This document shows positions 52,413-63,699 of a stretch of 64,000 nt of DNA, piece by piece. Within the stretch, counting starts at the first letter, position 1; each line of letters begins with the position of its first letter. The DNA is from Incurvaria masculella (lineage: Eukaryota > Arthropoda > Insecta > Lepidoptera > Incurvariidae), in assembly GCA_946894095.1 (NCBI GenBank), contig OX335647.2:23640001-23704000 (forward strand), read 5' to 3'. Made by a program: the position numbers and the translations under genes. The notes beneath the pieces were generated by a model. That model made no database searches and was not told the DNA's origin. It was given only the letters and a program-made list of their open reading frames with translations.

Positions 52413-52996
52413 GGTCGGACTAAACCGGTTTTTGTATGCTTAGTCCGGTGCAATTCTAGTACAGTACGTAAGTTTTGACAGGTTAGTTCTGAATAAGACT
52501 GTAAAGCTTTTTAAAATAAGAGTACCTTATCTCGAGTACGTGAAATATTTACTAGGTTTTTAAATATAGACTTTTATAACGGCCCAGGCAAAGAAATAAT
52601 CAACTTTGACCTAATGATGGCTGAGATACTAAGGGATTTCGAAAGATCGGAGTACCTCATCGTGAAGTTGAGTATGTCAAATATGTATTATGACTTCAAA
52701 AATGGTATTGCATAATGCATCAGGCAAAAAATAAACAGGGCTGACCTAATGATCGCTGAGATAATACGGGATCTAATCTACAATGATAGCGCGGCCGTGG
52801 GCGCGGCCGCCAGTTTGCGAAGAAATCACGCACACGTGTGCGCACGAGTGTGCGCAGCGCGCACCCCGCGTGTGCCTGACGACCCAATTCCAAAACATAT
52901 TCAGTCGTATTCCTCGTCGTATTCAGAGTAAACCTGTCAAAATTTAGTACGGGATAAGCACCGGATTAACCAAACAAAAACCGGTTTAGTCCGACC
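52413..52996. mobile_element. 584-bp element with about 90-bp inverted ends and CpG-rich core
   Basis: GGTCGGACTAAACCGGTTTT at 52413 is matched by its inverse ending at 52996. The similarity continues inwards through TTTTGACAGGTT and TCTGAATA.GAC. The core (52785-52880) is very GC-rich with CACACGTGTGCGCACGAGTG. No transposase, so a non-autonomous element. Confidence 0.65.
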
Positions 52997-53043
52997 TTAT
53001 TACGCGTACTAAGCGAATAGAAGGTTATCAAGCGTATACTACG

Positions 53044-53327
53044 TTTTAGGGTTCCGTACCCAAAGGGTGAAAACGGAACCCTATTACTAAGCCTCCGCTG
53101 TCCGTCCGTCCGTCCGTCTGTCACAGAGCTGTTACTCATGAACCGTAATAAGTACGTAGCTGAAATTTTCACAGAGTGAGTATTTATTTTGCCGCTATAA
53201 CAACAAATAAGTAAAATTCGAGGTAAAATTTAAAGATAATAAAAAAATACAAATAATATGATTTTTTGGTGTTAAATCATTTACGATAGTACGGAACCCT
53301 TTGTGTGCGAGTCCGACTCGCACTTGG
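53044..53327 (-). mobile_element. GGCCAAGTGCGAGTCGGACTC-family repeat (copy 7)
   Basis: Inverted near-complete copy with a short (CCGT)4 run at 53100-53118. Confidence 0.7.
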
Positions 53328-53377
53328 CCGGTTTGTTTACTGTGTATTGGGTGGGCGACTTTTAGTCGATTAGCGCC

Positions 53378-53605
53378 CGGTTCCACCACCTCCAGTTACA
53401 AAAATCCCAAAGTTATCTTTCGGTTACACCATACAAAAATGCAATGTTTGTGTTTTTAATTTAGTTTAATTTGTTTTATGTTCATTACTCTATTGTACTT
53501 ATGTGTTGTGGCAAATAAAATGTCTTATGTCTTATGTCTTATGTCTTATGTCAATGTAACCGAAAGTTAACTATCGGATTTCAGGTAACTTGAGGTGGTG
53601 AAAAC
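53378..53605. mobile_element. MITE with CACCACCTC ends and an internal (TGTCTTA)n tail
   Basis: TTCCACCACCTCCAGTTAC...CTTTCGGTTACA and TGTAACCGAAAGTTAAC...CTTGAGGTGGTGAAAA are inverted. Inside, AAATAAAATGTCTTATG followed by (TCTTATG)n at 53515-53550 looks like the 3' tail of a small retroelement inserted in the MITE. Confidence 0.55.
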
Positions 53606-53689
53606 AGGGGTTAGTGATTTTGATTAAATAATTTGATGATTGTAGGTATGTTGTGAACGAAGGGCGCGCGCAATTCTAGGTTAAAGGTC

Positions 53690-53955
53690 ATCCAGCCGGC
53701 CAGCCGGCCAGTCAGTCAGCCACAGTCAGTCAGTCTCAACCGAGGTCTCATTTATCGTGTTCTCTTAGTAGGTACGACACGTTAATTTATTTATTTGATG
53801 CAAACTCGAGTGCACACTAGTTCACCGAGGAGTGCACAAAGTGCTTGAATTCGAGACGAGACGGCCTGCCTGCTCGCCTGGCCCTTGGCCGCACTCTCGG
53901 CCTGCCTATGTTGGGAACTCGCGAGATTGAAGACTACAGGAAGACGCGATGGATT
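53690..53955 (+). other. Possible first exon or promoter region of an unknown gene
   Basis: GC-rich sequence with CAGCCGGCCAGCCGGCCAGT and several CAGTCAGTC words, then a stretch free of repeats that ends GCGATGGATT|GTAAGT, a good donor right after a possible start codon (53949). The continuing exon is not identified, so this is a weak call. Confidence 0.2.
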
Positions 53956-54451
53956 GTAAGTGTATACTATTTTTATTCTAATCATCTCCTTGCGAATTAT
54001 ATATGTCTCGATGTATGTTCGCTTCATTCCGTTAGAAGCGAGGTTAGAAATATGCGATCATGCAAGCGCGGCGACCGCGACGACGTTTTGAATTCGTTCG
54101 CTGGGGGATACACATGATAGATCGCATATATTAAAATCGCATAACAGAAAATTGCTTTCAGTTGAAGAGTAAGTTCCATTGCATTATTATTTGGATTCGA
54201 TATTCGAGGATTATATCGACCATTTCGAATCGAATGTATACATATTTAAACTAGGCAGTTTTCCTTCCATATTCATAATAATTTATAAATAACTAGCTGT
54301 GATTGCTTCACCTTTTTTTTTAAATAAATAATAGCCCGATATTGTAACACCATAATATAACAACCGTAAATTTGAAACTGTTACCCTAGCAACCTAGCAA
54401 CTCCGCGGAAAAACTTGATTTAGCGATTATTTTTTTCTAAATTATACAAAT

Positions 54452-55215
54452 ACTAGCAGCCCGTCCCGGCTTTGCACGGGCATAATGTCATTTAAAAAAA
54501 TATTATTTTGACACGATGATACACAAATAAACCATTTTTACGTAGAGTTCCTACATTGAGATATTTGAAATAAAAAAAACTTAGATATTATTATTACATG
54601 ATTATTAGATATTAGAGAAATAATAAATTCAAAGTGCTATAGGGAGAACCGCGAGGCACGCTCCCGTCGCCCCGGCCGGCCGGTACCGCTGCAAACACTA
54701 CATCCCGCAATTTTTAAATCTATAATATCTTCGAAAATATTCATTTAAATCATATGCTGTAAAGGGCCGTATAGATCTATATTAAATCAACAATGTATTT
54801 AAGGTATTTAATTGGATAAAGATTAATACTGTATTGGTTAAAATTGCTTCAAAAATTAGCCATTATTTGTCGTAAAAAGTAAATGAGAAATTTTTTTTAT
54901 TGTGGGATATCCATAAGAGATATACATATACCATCGCGGAGTTTTCTGTAGACCTTTTCAATGTATACAATACGTAGTACATTATTTTGATAAAACTCGT
55001 AGGGTTCAGCCTGCGTTTGCAATGTAAGCGGAAAAAAAATATTTTTTTACGACATCACATTGGAATCCTCAAAAATAACAGTATTTCTCCAATAATTAAT
55101 GGATGTTATTATACAAATAAACCTTCCTCTTGAATCACTCTATCTATTAAAAAAACCGCATCAAAATCCGTTGCGTAGTTTTAAAGATATAAGCGTACAT
55201 AGGGATATAGTGATA
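54452..55215 (+). mobile_element. Interspersed repeat, ACTAGCAGCCCGTCCCGGC type
   Basis: Begins TACTAGCAGCCCGTCCCGGC...GCACGGG and ends TCAAAATCCGTTGCGTAGTT...AAGCGTACATAGGGATA, phrases I associate with a common lepidopteran repeat (recalled, not searched). The interior is AT-rich with a GC-rich patch near 54660. No coding frame. Confidence 0.5.
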
Positions 55216-56380
55216 TAGCGCAACGTGGCCATAAAGTTTCGTAGAACGCTCTCTTTCTGGGTTTTCAATCTTATACAGGATGTTTGGAAGGTCAATGAAA
55301 AGCCTTTGCGTGAGTGGTAATTTGGAGTTGTTAAGCGTAACATTCCTTAGTACAAAGTCTTGCGAAATTTGTAGTACAAAGTCTTGTGAAATTTGAGGTT
55401 TTCGACATTTACTTTTTTTAAGAAAACCATTTTTTTTTTCAAATTTTCCCAACTAATATAAGAAAACATCTTTTTATATTATTATTATTTAAATTAAATA
55501 CAAGAGTGTGTTTTTTCTATGCGAGTGCGTACAACAACAAATAAAGTGACGTGAAAAAATATAATTGACACCTATGTAAAGAAAATATTTCTCACTTACT
55601 AACAAAATACGTATTCAATGATTTTTTTTTTAAACGACCCACAGTTTTATTAACCTTTACCTACCTCTTGAACTAATACATTATAAGTAAAACTGTTGAA
55701 ATATTTTATTCATTTTAATATAGCTATTATTAATATACAATGTTCGACACAATTATTTGTGTCGAACTGTCGGTGTCGAAAAAAAATGATTTTTTTAAAT
55801 ATGGTTATTTTAAGAATTTTAAATGCTATTGAAAATATCTGTTGTTCATCCCCTTTTAAATGGTATACTTACAAACGATTTTCAAAACAAAACTTAAGAT
55901 TTTATCTTGATTTCTTATCAATTTTTCCATTATAATTCTTAGAAATTACCAGTTAACATGATTTGTAGCATACTATTTGAAAGGGCATAAACACCAGCGT
56001 TTTACATCCTTAAAAAAACACATGAATTATAATACTTTATTGAATACATATTTTGTTCGTGAGTGAAAAATATTTCATTCACTCAAGTGTGATTTATAAT
56101 TTTTGTTGCCACTTTAGCTAGTTGTTTTATGCATCGGCAGAAGTCTTACATTGGTGATTTATTATGGCGAAAATGTAAAAGAAAATGTAAATGTCGAGAA
56201 TCTGGATATTCCGTAAGACTTTGTACTAAGGTATGTTTGGCTTAATACACTCCAAATGATCTCCCCTATCACCTGCTAAAGGCTTTGGATCGGCCTTTTA
56301 AACACCCAAATGTATTTATAATAACGATAATAAAGGTATATTTTTTTAGTTTAATCAATCTCCACTGCAAAGATCTAACC
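55215..56380. other. AT-rich sequence without recognised gene
   Basis: Contains a tandem CTTGTGAAATTTG/AGTACAAAGTCTTG pair (55350-55395) and an inverse AAGACTTTGTACTAAGG at 56215-56231. Otherwise featureless. Confidence 0.25.
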
Positions 56381-56436
56381 TCTCTAATGTTAGAGAAGAG
56401 AGAGGAGACGAGTGAGGAGCGAGGCCAGTAGCGAAT

Positions 56437-56553
56437 ATGAATATCAAGCCTGTCGCCGAGCCTGTCGCCAAACATGTCACCGAGCCCGAGGCCAACCCTG
56501 TTGAAGATGAGTTCGAATTATCTTCTCGGTCTCATCCTCGATTATATCACGTA
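56437..56553 (+). CDS. Candidate first coding exon of an unknown gene
   Basis: ATG at 56437 followed by 39 codons (MNIKPVAEPVAKHVTEPE..., then VEDEFELSSRSHPRLYHV) up to a GTAAGT donor at 56554. It has a purine-rich leader, GC-rich third positions and a regular Pro-Val/Glu pattern, unlike the surrounding AT-rich DNA. No family is recognised and the next exon was not found. It could also be a stray fragment of a gene copy. Confidence 0.35.
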
Positions 56554-57539
56554 GTAAGTAAACAAAAACTGTATTACTGTTCGATTCAGAGGTGAAAATG
56601 TTATTCGTCACTTTGGTTTTAAAATGTTGGGGTAAGGACTAGTTAATGGCTAGTTGATTATTGTATTTTGGTATTCTTGTGTTATAGTTTAGGGTAGTAA
56701 AAGAATATTGATGAAATAACTATTTTTAGGAAACGCATTTTTACTGAAATATTATTATTTCAAAGATTTCAAATTTAGATCTTTTCGCTTATATTGATGT
56801 ACTCCCCCGCCCCTTTCCCCTGCTCCCCTAGCTCTCGTAGTCATTTAAAAGGTTCGCACCCAAATTTTTAATCAACGTAAAATAAAATAGTAATAAACAT
56901 GACCTGCCCATTGCCACTTGAGTTTAGCAACCCTATGCATAACGTCAGTGACCTTGGTGCTTTGGCGTATCAGCTAATTTGCGTATCAGCAGGTTTTCTT
57001 TGCGGATATATTATTATTAATAAGCAAGTACTTACATAAAATTGTATTTAGCATAATGTTCTTTTCATGACACTGAACCATTTTTATCCCGCAGTTGTTT
57101 TTAAACTCAAATTGTATATAAATTTGTACTTTCACGTACGAATTGGCATATCCAATGGTACAATATGCTTTCTATTATGTATGGTACCTACTTTTATTTA
57201 TTTATGTGAATTGAAACAGATTCAATAAAATATTATTAGATTATTTTTTATTATTTTATTTTATGTATGTACATCTTAATTCTGCACTGACTACATTAAT
57301 TTGGGGAAGGGAAGTGATTCTATTGTCTGAGATTATCTTACCACAGTTATCTTACTCGGTCCTTTTGGCCGATGTTTCGAACTGTCCCGTGCAGTTCATT
57401 TTCATGTCTGTCACACGCGAGCGGCTGCGAAGATTGTATGAGTGGCTGTGGGTAGGCAGAAAACTTGTTGCGGCTGCGTTCTGTGCTCCGATCAATGTGC
57501 AGAATGAGCTGACGACATCTTCCTGCTACATCTCAGAGG

Positions 57540-57745
57540 AGCCAGAACCGGATTCCAAACTGCTGACAATTTGTACGAGTCTCCCCTATTGAAATTGGCG
57601 TGCTTCGAAATCTCGATGGACTCACGGATAATCCTCCCGGATAACCGTTTTTCGGTGGACAAAATCTTTACCAGATCGAATCTTATCCAGTGGTGTATTC
57701 CGAAGTCAGCGTGCTCGGCAATCGCAGATTTATTTACTGGAGATC
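57540..57745 (-). pseudogene. Penelope-like element fragment, GIY-YIG end region
   Basis: Reads [19 protein letters not shown], then [40 protein letters not shown]. This is the pattern found at the C-terminal end of Penelope-like retroelement proteins, after the GIY-YIG nuclease. No catalytic core is present. Confidence 0.65.
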
Positions 57746-57866
57746 GAAAATGACAATGGTCTAGCATTTTTGGACGTTTTGGTATCACGCCGACCGGATG
57801 GCTCATTGGGACATCAAGTGTACCGCAAACCAACACATACCAACAGGTATCTGAATCAAAATCAAT
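57728..57866 (+). pseudogene. Penelope-like element fragment, reverse transcriptase end
   Basis: Reads [20 protein letters not shown] then [19 protein letters not shown] and stops. This is the Penelope-type reverse transcriptase thumb region. It starts where the oppositely oriented fragment begins, so the two are head to head. Confidence 0.65.
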
Positions 57867-58639
57867 AAATCAAATGCTTCATGCATTTGATTTATTGTTA
57901 CGTTTTGATACGTTTTTTTCAACTTACTACTTTCGAACTTTTATTTGTTATGACGAGATTACGGATAGGATATATGACCTGCCTTTTAAGTATTCGGAAC
58001 CTTGTTTAAGACACGGTCTATAAGGTGATTTTTTAATAATCTACCAGCCTTGTAGGATTGATTCAGTATCTGATATAGAAAAACTTTTGCTAAGAATGTA
58101 GGTATGTAATTTTTTTTGTTCTATTTGAATTTTTGAGAAATTTAAACAGTACATTCTTTCCAGTATTGTAAAAAAAAATTTGCGAACAAACTATGGACCT
58201 ATCGGTAATGGTATCGAAATAACTATATTCAAATTAATTAATGCTCCCGAACCTCGTCCCGAACTTCGTTGGAGCGGTGCCGCCGCCGCGGCCGCGAGGA
58301 AGGGCGGCGGATTCTACTTACCTAATACCTACCCGAACCGTTTTGCCTCGTTTCTACTTTGACGCCCCGCGCCTACCTAATGTTTCCACCTTCTTAACAC
58401 TTTTGAATTGATGCAAAGATTGTCGAAATCAATGGTCCAGTATCCATGTTTTATTTCCTTTTACTGACTAATTTCACATTGAGAATGATTTTACCGAGGA
58501 TTTTACAATATTGAAAGTTATATATCACTGCTAACATGGGTATCCCAATGGAGGTGAAGAATTACCTCCATGGGTATTCCCACGTGCTGTGAAGAAGTCC
58601 GGCAACATAGCGGTGAACCGACGTCTAAACGCGGAGCGC

Positions 58640-58804
58640 CACAGAATACAGTAAATTAGTACCAAACTCTAGCTTGCCGTCAGTCAGTCTCGCATTATTT
58701 CAAGCTTGGTTTGGTTGTCGCTGCAAATTTTCGAGTTTTGACGTGTTTAAAGGGTGCTAAGACAGTTTTATCTGGATCCTGTTATTCCGGATTGCAGTAA
58801 TAAG
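58640..58804 (+). other. Probable 5' non-coding exon of the P-like element
   Basis: Ends CAGTAATAAG|GTAAAT, a donor 150 bases before the acceptor of the THAP exon at 58955. Contains CAGTCAGTCTCGC. Exon status is inferred from the splice pair only. Confidence 0.35.
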
Positions 58805-58954
58805 GTAAATATAACTTATATTCTTTTATACGACTTATTCTTAACTCGTAATTATCTGCGCTAAAATATAACCTCCAAACCTACATGTTTGCATGCGTGT
58901 CCATTATGTGAAGCTGTTATCTAGGATTAAACTTGTTTTCTTTTGATTGAACAG

Positions 58955-61780
58955 ATGCCGAGGCGTTGCTGCATTCCAGGATGCAATTAAAATTACGATT
59001 CGGCATTGAAAAATGGAGAGCCAGCAGTCTCAACATTTTCATTCCCGAAGGAAGAAGCTCTGCGGGAAAGATGGACGAAGGCGATTCCTTGAGCAAACTG
59101 GAAGCCCACAACAGGCTCGTTTGTTTGTAGCCACCACTTCAGCCCTGAGGAGATTGTTCGAACGGAACGAATACACCATAGTGACGGAAGTGTTGAGGAA
59201 GTGCTCCTTCGGTGCCCGAGACTCGTTTCCGGAGCAGCACCTCATCTGTTTCCGAACTTACCCAAATATTTGAGCACCAATGCCCCTACTTTACGTACAG
59301 ACCCAGTTTACCGACGTAAAAAATGTTTGAAGTGACAGGCGGAAGATACGGAAGTGTTTTTAAAAAATGATTTAATTTCGAATTTTACCGAACTCAAAGA
59401 TGGATTGCTAAATTCTAAATCCAACCTGTGTCGCGAGTGGAAGTTAAAATGTGTGCAAAACTGTATTTTTCTTTACACAATTAATGTAGACTTCATCGAC
59501 GCTTCATCGCAAGTGCAAAACTATCACATTGGTGCGGTGAAAGTTTTAAATAGCATAGTTGTTACGAATGATTTAAATGTTAAGGTATTTTTAAGCAATA
59601 ATGAACTATCTGAGCATGACTTAAAGTGGATATTGCCATCTACGCTTAAACTAGGCAGGTGGTCCCAGCTCGAAAATCTGCTCAGTCGATATATGTCGAG
59701 TGAATATACGTCCGATTTGACCTCGGATTTGACATAGTCAAAATTTAAGTTCTATATCCAAAAAGCTCATGAAAACATTTTGAAAGCTATAGAACACATT
59801 GATGAAAATTATTGTGGTACTTTAGAAAAACAACTCGATATAAGAATAAGAGATCAATTAAAGATGTTTATTGTAAATAAGAGAAAATATTCCATATCGA
59901 CAAACATTTTTACATTTCTGATTTTTTTTCAATCACCGGCATGCTACGAACTGCTTTGCGGGTTTTTCTTTTTACCCCACAAAACATATCTGCAATATCT
60001 GTCTGCATCATTACATGTAAGTCCAGATAGCGAAAGCAACAACTTTCACTATCTAACTCACATGTTTAAAAGGCTCATTGATAGAGAAAAAACAGTAAAT
60101 CTGGTTATTGATGAAATTTATGTAAATACGAAACTAGAATATAAAGCAAAAACCATGTATGGATATTCCAAAAGTAATCCTCCAGAATTAGCCAAAAACA
60201 GAGTATTATGGTGTCTTCTCCGTTTGGAAATTTCAAGGAAATTGTTAAACTTTTTCCGACAAATTGTATGACTGGCGAACAACTCCGAGAACAAACAATT
60301 AATTTGATACAGTTTGTACAGTCGATTGGTTTCAAAATTCTTTGTATCATAACAGATAACAATAGGGTCAACCAGGTCATGTTCAGAGCTCTATTAAATG
60401 ATAATTTGTACTTCCCTAATCCAAATTTAAACGCGGAACCAATATTTGGCATGTTTGATACAGTTCATATATTAAAAAACATTCGCAATAATTGGATTAA
60501 TCTTAAAGCCCCAGGAAAAACATTCATGTTTTTATCTTTTGAAACAGGAGAAGTAAAAATGGCAGCTTTTGAGAATTTGGAAAAAGTATATAAAAAGGAA
60601 GAGCACCTCTTAATAAAAAAAGCATATAAACTCAATTCCAAGACCTTGTGCCCGACCAAATTTGAGCGGCAAAGTGTTATTTTGGTTGATAATTTATTTC
60701 ATTATCCTACCATAGCAGCATTGAAATCGCAAGCAGATACACAACCAACTGGTGACTTCTTAGAAATTTTTAGAAAGTGGTGGAATATTGTTAATGTTCA
60801 AAATCCACTGAAATCAAAATTGAAACGAGATGATCAATGCTCGGCTATTAAATCGGTAAATGATGCCAACATTATTTTTTTGAAACAATTTATAACGTGG
60901 ATTCACAATTGGAAATTGTTGCCGGGCGGATCATTTCTGTCCAGAGATACTTTTAATGCGCTGGAGCATAGTACTCGTGTACTTATACATATTGAGGAAA
61001 CTGCTTTGCCTAAATATGACATTAAATATATTTTGCTAGGAAAGTTCCAATCTGACTGCATAGAAAAACGTTTTGGACAATACAGGCAGCTCTCGGGATG
61101 CAATTACCATGTTTCTTGCACACAAATAATTGAGTCTGAAAAAAAAATTCGTGTCAAACATATTATGAAGATGGAGAATTTGAATGACATTAAAAATGTT
61201 GTTCCACTTGATGATGATGCAAAAATTTCTGATACGGACCAATTTAAATTTATACTATCAACGGATTACCTAGAAAAATGTGACATTGAAGAAGAGTCTC
61301 AAATATATGTTTGTGGTTATGCTGTACATTCTGTAGTAAAGAAATTAGATTGTAACTTTTTTTTCCACTCTCATCAGAAAAAATAAAGGTGAAAACGTCA
61401 ATAGCGACTATTTTGATTTCTTGCAAAGAGGCGGCTTGACTGTACCGGCAGAGTCAGTAATGTTTCTCTGCTTTCATTTATATGCAATATTTGAATTTAT
61501 TGTAAATGAAAAACCATTGAAATGTTTATTATTTCAGAACAGTGATGTTAGAAGTATATTGTGCAATTTAACACTCAGCAGTTTAGAGTCTGGCACTGCG
61601 TACATAGATTTAGATGGAACGTGTGAACTTGGCCACAGTACAAAGCGCATCTACTATTTAATTTCCAAGATAATCACTAATGTTTTATTAAACAACTATA
61701 CCAAAAATGTAAACAACTCCATAAATGAAGTAAAAAATAATAAAAGAAAATTAACTGTGTACACCAAAAGCTCGAATTAA
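58955..61780 (+). pseudogene. P-element-like transposase with THAP domain, disrupted
   Basis: The exon follows the acceptor GATTGAACAG and begins MPRRCCIPGCN, a THAP zinc-finger start; the later CSHH supplies the Cys-His pair. The transposase part has a first acidic motif NLVIDEIYVN, then IITDNNRVNQVMF, HILKNIRNNW and the C-terminal DCIEKRFGQYRQLSG block of the RNase H-like P superfamily. One frame runs from 58955 to about 60200 with four stops (58988, 59090, 59333, 59735). A frameshift near 60205 enters the 392-residue frame, and a second near 61380 returns to the first frame for the last 120 residues. Flanking terminal repeats were not identified. Intact, it would bind its ends and cut and paste DNA; as read it is dead, unless stops are read through. 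Confidence 0.85.
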
Positions 61781-61789
61781 ATATTTTTT

Positions 61790-62540
61790 AATTAAAATTT
61801 TTGTTAGTTAACCTTGATGTGTTGATATTTGTGTAAAGGCCAATTGTATTGAAGCTTAGCAATATTTGTCAAATATGGAATTACAAATGTTTTTTGTATT
61901 CCTGCAACGGTTTTTGTGGCTGCGCTTGATGTAAGTTAAAATCTACAGATTTGTAGATTGCTAAAGCTAATTATTGTAAATATCACATGTTCAAGTGTGG
62001 GATGCTTGCCCAATGGATAAATAAATAAACATAAATGCTGCGGGTTCAGTACTTGTATTAAGGTAGAATGATTTTTTTTTATTCCTATCTCAACTCTAAG
62101 ACGTGACTGATATGTGCAACTTTTATTATTATGTAATAAAAATATTACTTTTCATGATTTTGTCAATTAAATTATGTTCTTATTTGTGAATATTGTTTTA
62201 TTATTTTTTTATAATTAAAGTATAACCTTCTATCATCTTTGCTGCACTCATATTTAACACAAAGTTGAAAATAGCTTCTAGCTATAAATTCATTGCAATT
62301 ATTATTTTGGCAAAAAAATCTGGAACTGTTTCATGATAATATCTATAAACTTTATTAATTCAATACCCACGTATTTTGTTTCACTCATTTCATAGTCATT
62401 CATGCATAGGCGAGTGCATAGGTTCACCACTTTCGTAAAATGCAACGTTGCCAAGTTTCTGTGCATGGCTTGTATATAGGAGGCTATGGTATTCCCCTGA
62501 AAACAACGCCTGAGCCGAGCCACGCCGAGCGGCGATAACA
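61790..62540. other. AT-rich 3' flank of the P-like element
   Basis: Several AATAAA-like signals (for example near 62020 and 62140) and no coding frame. A GC-rich patch at 62545-62670 precedes the next repeat. Confidence 0.25.
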
Positions 62541-62683
62541 TGTGTGCCCACCGGTGCCCACCCTGCCCCCCGTGTCCCTCGCGCCGCTCGTACGCCGCGG
62601 TGCGGCTTCCTTCCCGCGCTGGGAGCCGGCCGCGGCGGAGGGCGGCGAGAAAAGGGAGGGCTCTTTCGCAAACATTTTACATC

Positions 62684-63096
62684 TTTTTTAGGGTTCCGTA
62701 CCCAAAGGGGGAAAACGGAACTATTACTAAGCCTCTGCTATCCGTCCGTCCGTCCGTCCGTTTGTCTGTCCGTCCGTCCGTTTGTCCGTCCGTCCGTCCG
62801 TTTGTCCGTCCGTCCGTCCGTCCGACCGTCCGTCCGTCCGTCCGTCCGTCCGACCGTCCGTCCGTCCGTCCGTCCGTCCGTCCGTCCGACCGTCCGTCTG
62901 TCACGGGGCTGTATCTCATGAACCTTAATAGGTAGGCAGCTGAAATTTTCATATCTAAAACAACAAATTTTTAATATTTAAAAATAATAAAAAATTAAGG
63001 GGCCCCCTTACAAAAAACTTGATTTTTTGTGTTAAATCTTTTACAATTGTACGGAACCCTTCCTGTGCGAGTCCGACTCGCACTTGGCCGGTTTTT
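62684..63096 (-). mobile_element. GGCCAAGTGCGAGTCGGACTC-family repeat (copy 8) with long (CCGT)n
   Basis: Inverted copy with a (CCGT)n tract of about 160 bases (62741-62899), interspersed with TTTGT and CCGAC variants. The TDGR/PSVR open frames are translations of it. Confidence 0.75.
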
Positions 63097-63129
63097 ATGT
63101 ATAAGGATACTCTTAAACTATTTCAGGTG

Positions 63130-63690
63130 ATGAATCTCTCTATGAATCGTTGGTGGTCTCTTAAAGATCCCGAAATCTTTGGAAATCCCATATAATTGTT
63201 GGCAGTCCTTTAATCATTCTGGTAATCTTTGGTAGTCTCTAGGAATCTTTGGTAGTCCTCGGAAATCTTACGAAATCCCTTAGGAATCTTGGAAATCCCT
63301 TAGGAATCTTTGGGAGTCTTTAAAGAATCAAGGAAATCTCTAGGAATCTTTGGTAGTCCTTGGAAATCTTACGAAATCCCTTAGGAATCTTGGTAATCCC
63401 TTAGGAATCTTTGGGAGTCTTTAAAGAATCATGGAAATCTCTAGGAATCTTTAGTAGTCCTTAGGAATCTTGGTAATCCCTTAGGAATCTTTGGGAGTCT
63501 TTAAAGAATCATGGAAATCTCTAGGAATCTTTGGTAGTCCTTGGAAATCTTACGAAATCCCTTAGGAATCTTGGTAATCCCTTAGGGATCTTTGGGAGTC
63601 TTTGAAGAATCATGGAAATCTCTAGGAATCTTTGGAAATCTTTAGGAATCTTGAAATCTCAAGGTAATCTTGACTACTGGTAATCTGGTG
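63130..63690 (+). repeat. GGAATCTTTGG-type tandem array, about 101-bp unit
   Basis: TTTAAAGAATCA(A/T)GG returns at 63320, 63421, 63501 and 63601 (steps 101, 80, 101). Subunits are GGAATCTT, GGAAATC and TGGTAGTCC. The word AATCTGGTGTACA at the array edge is shared with the edge of the 51830 array. Confidence 0.75.
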
Positions 63691-63699
63691 TACACTTTT

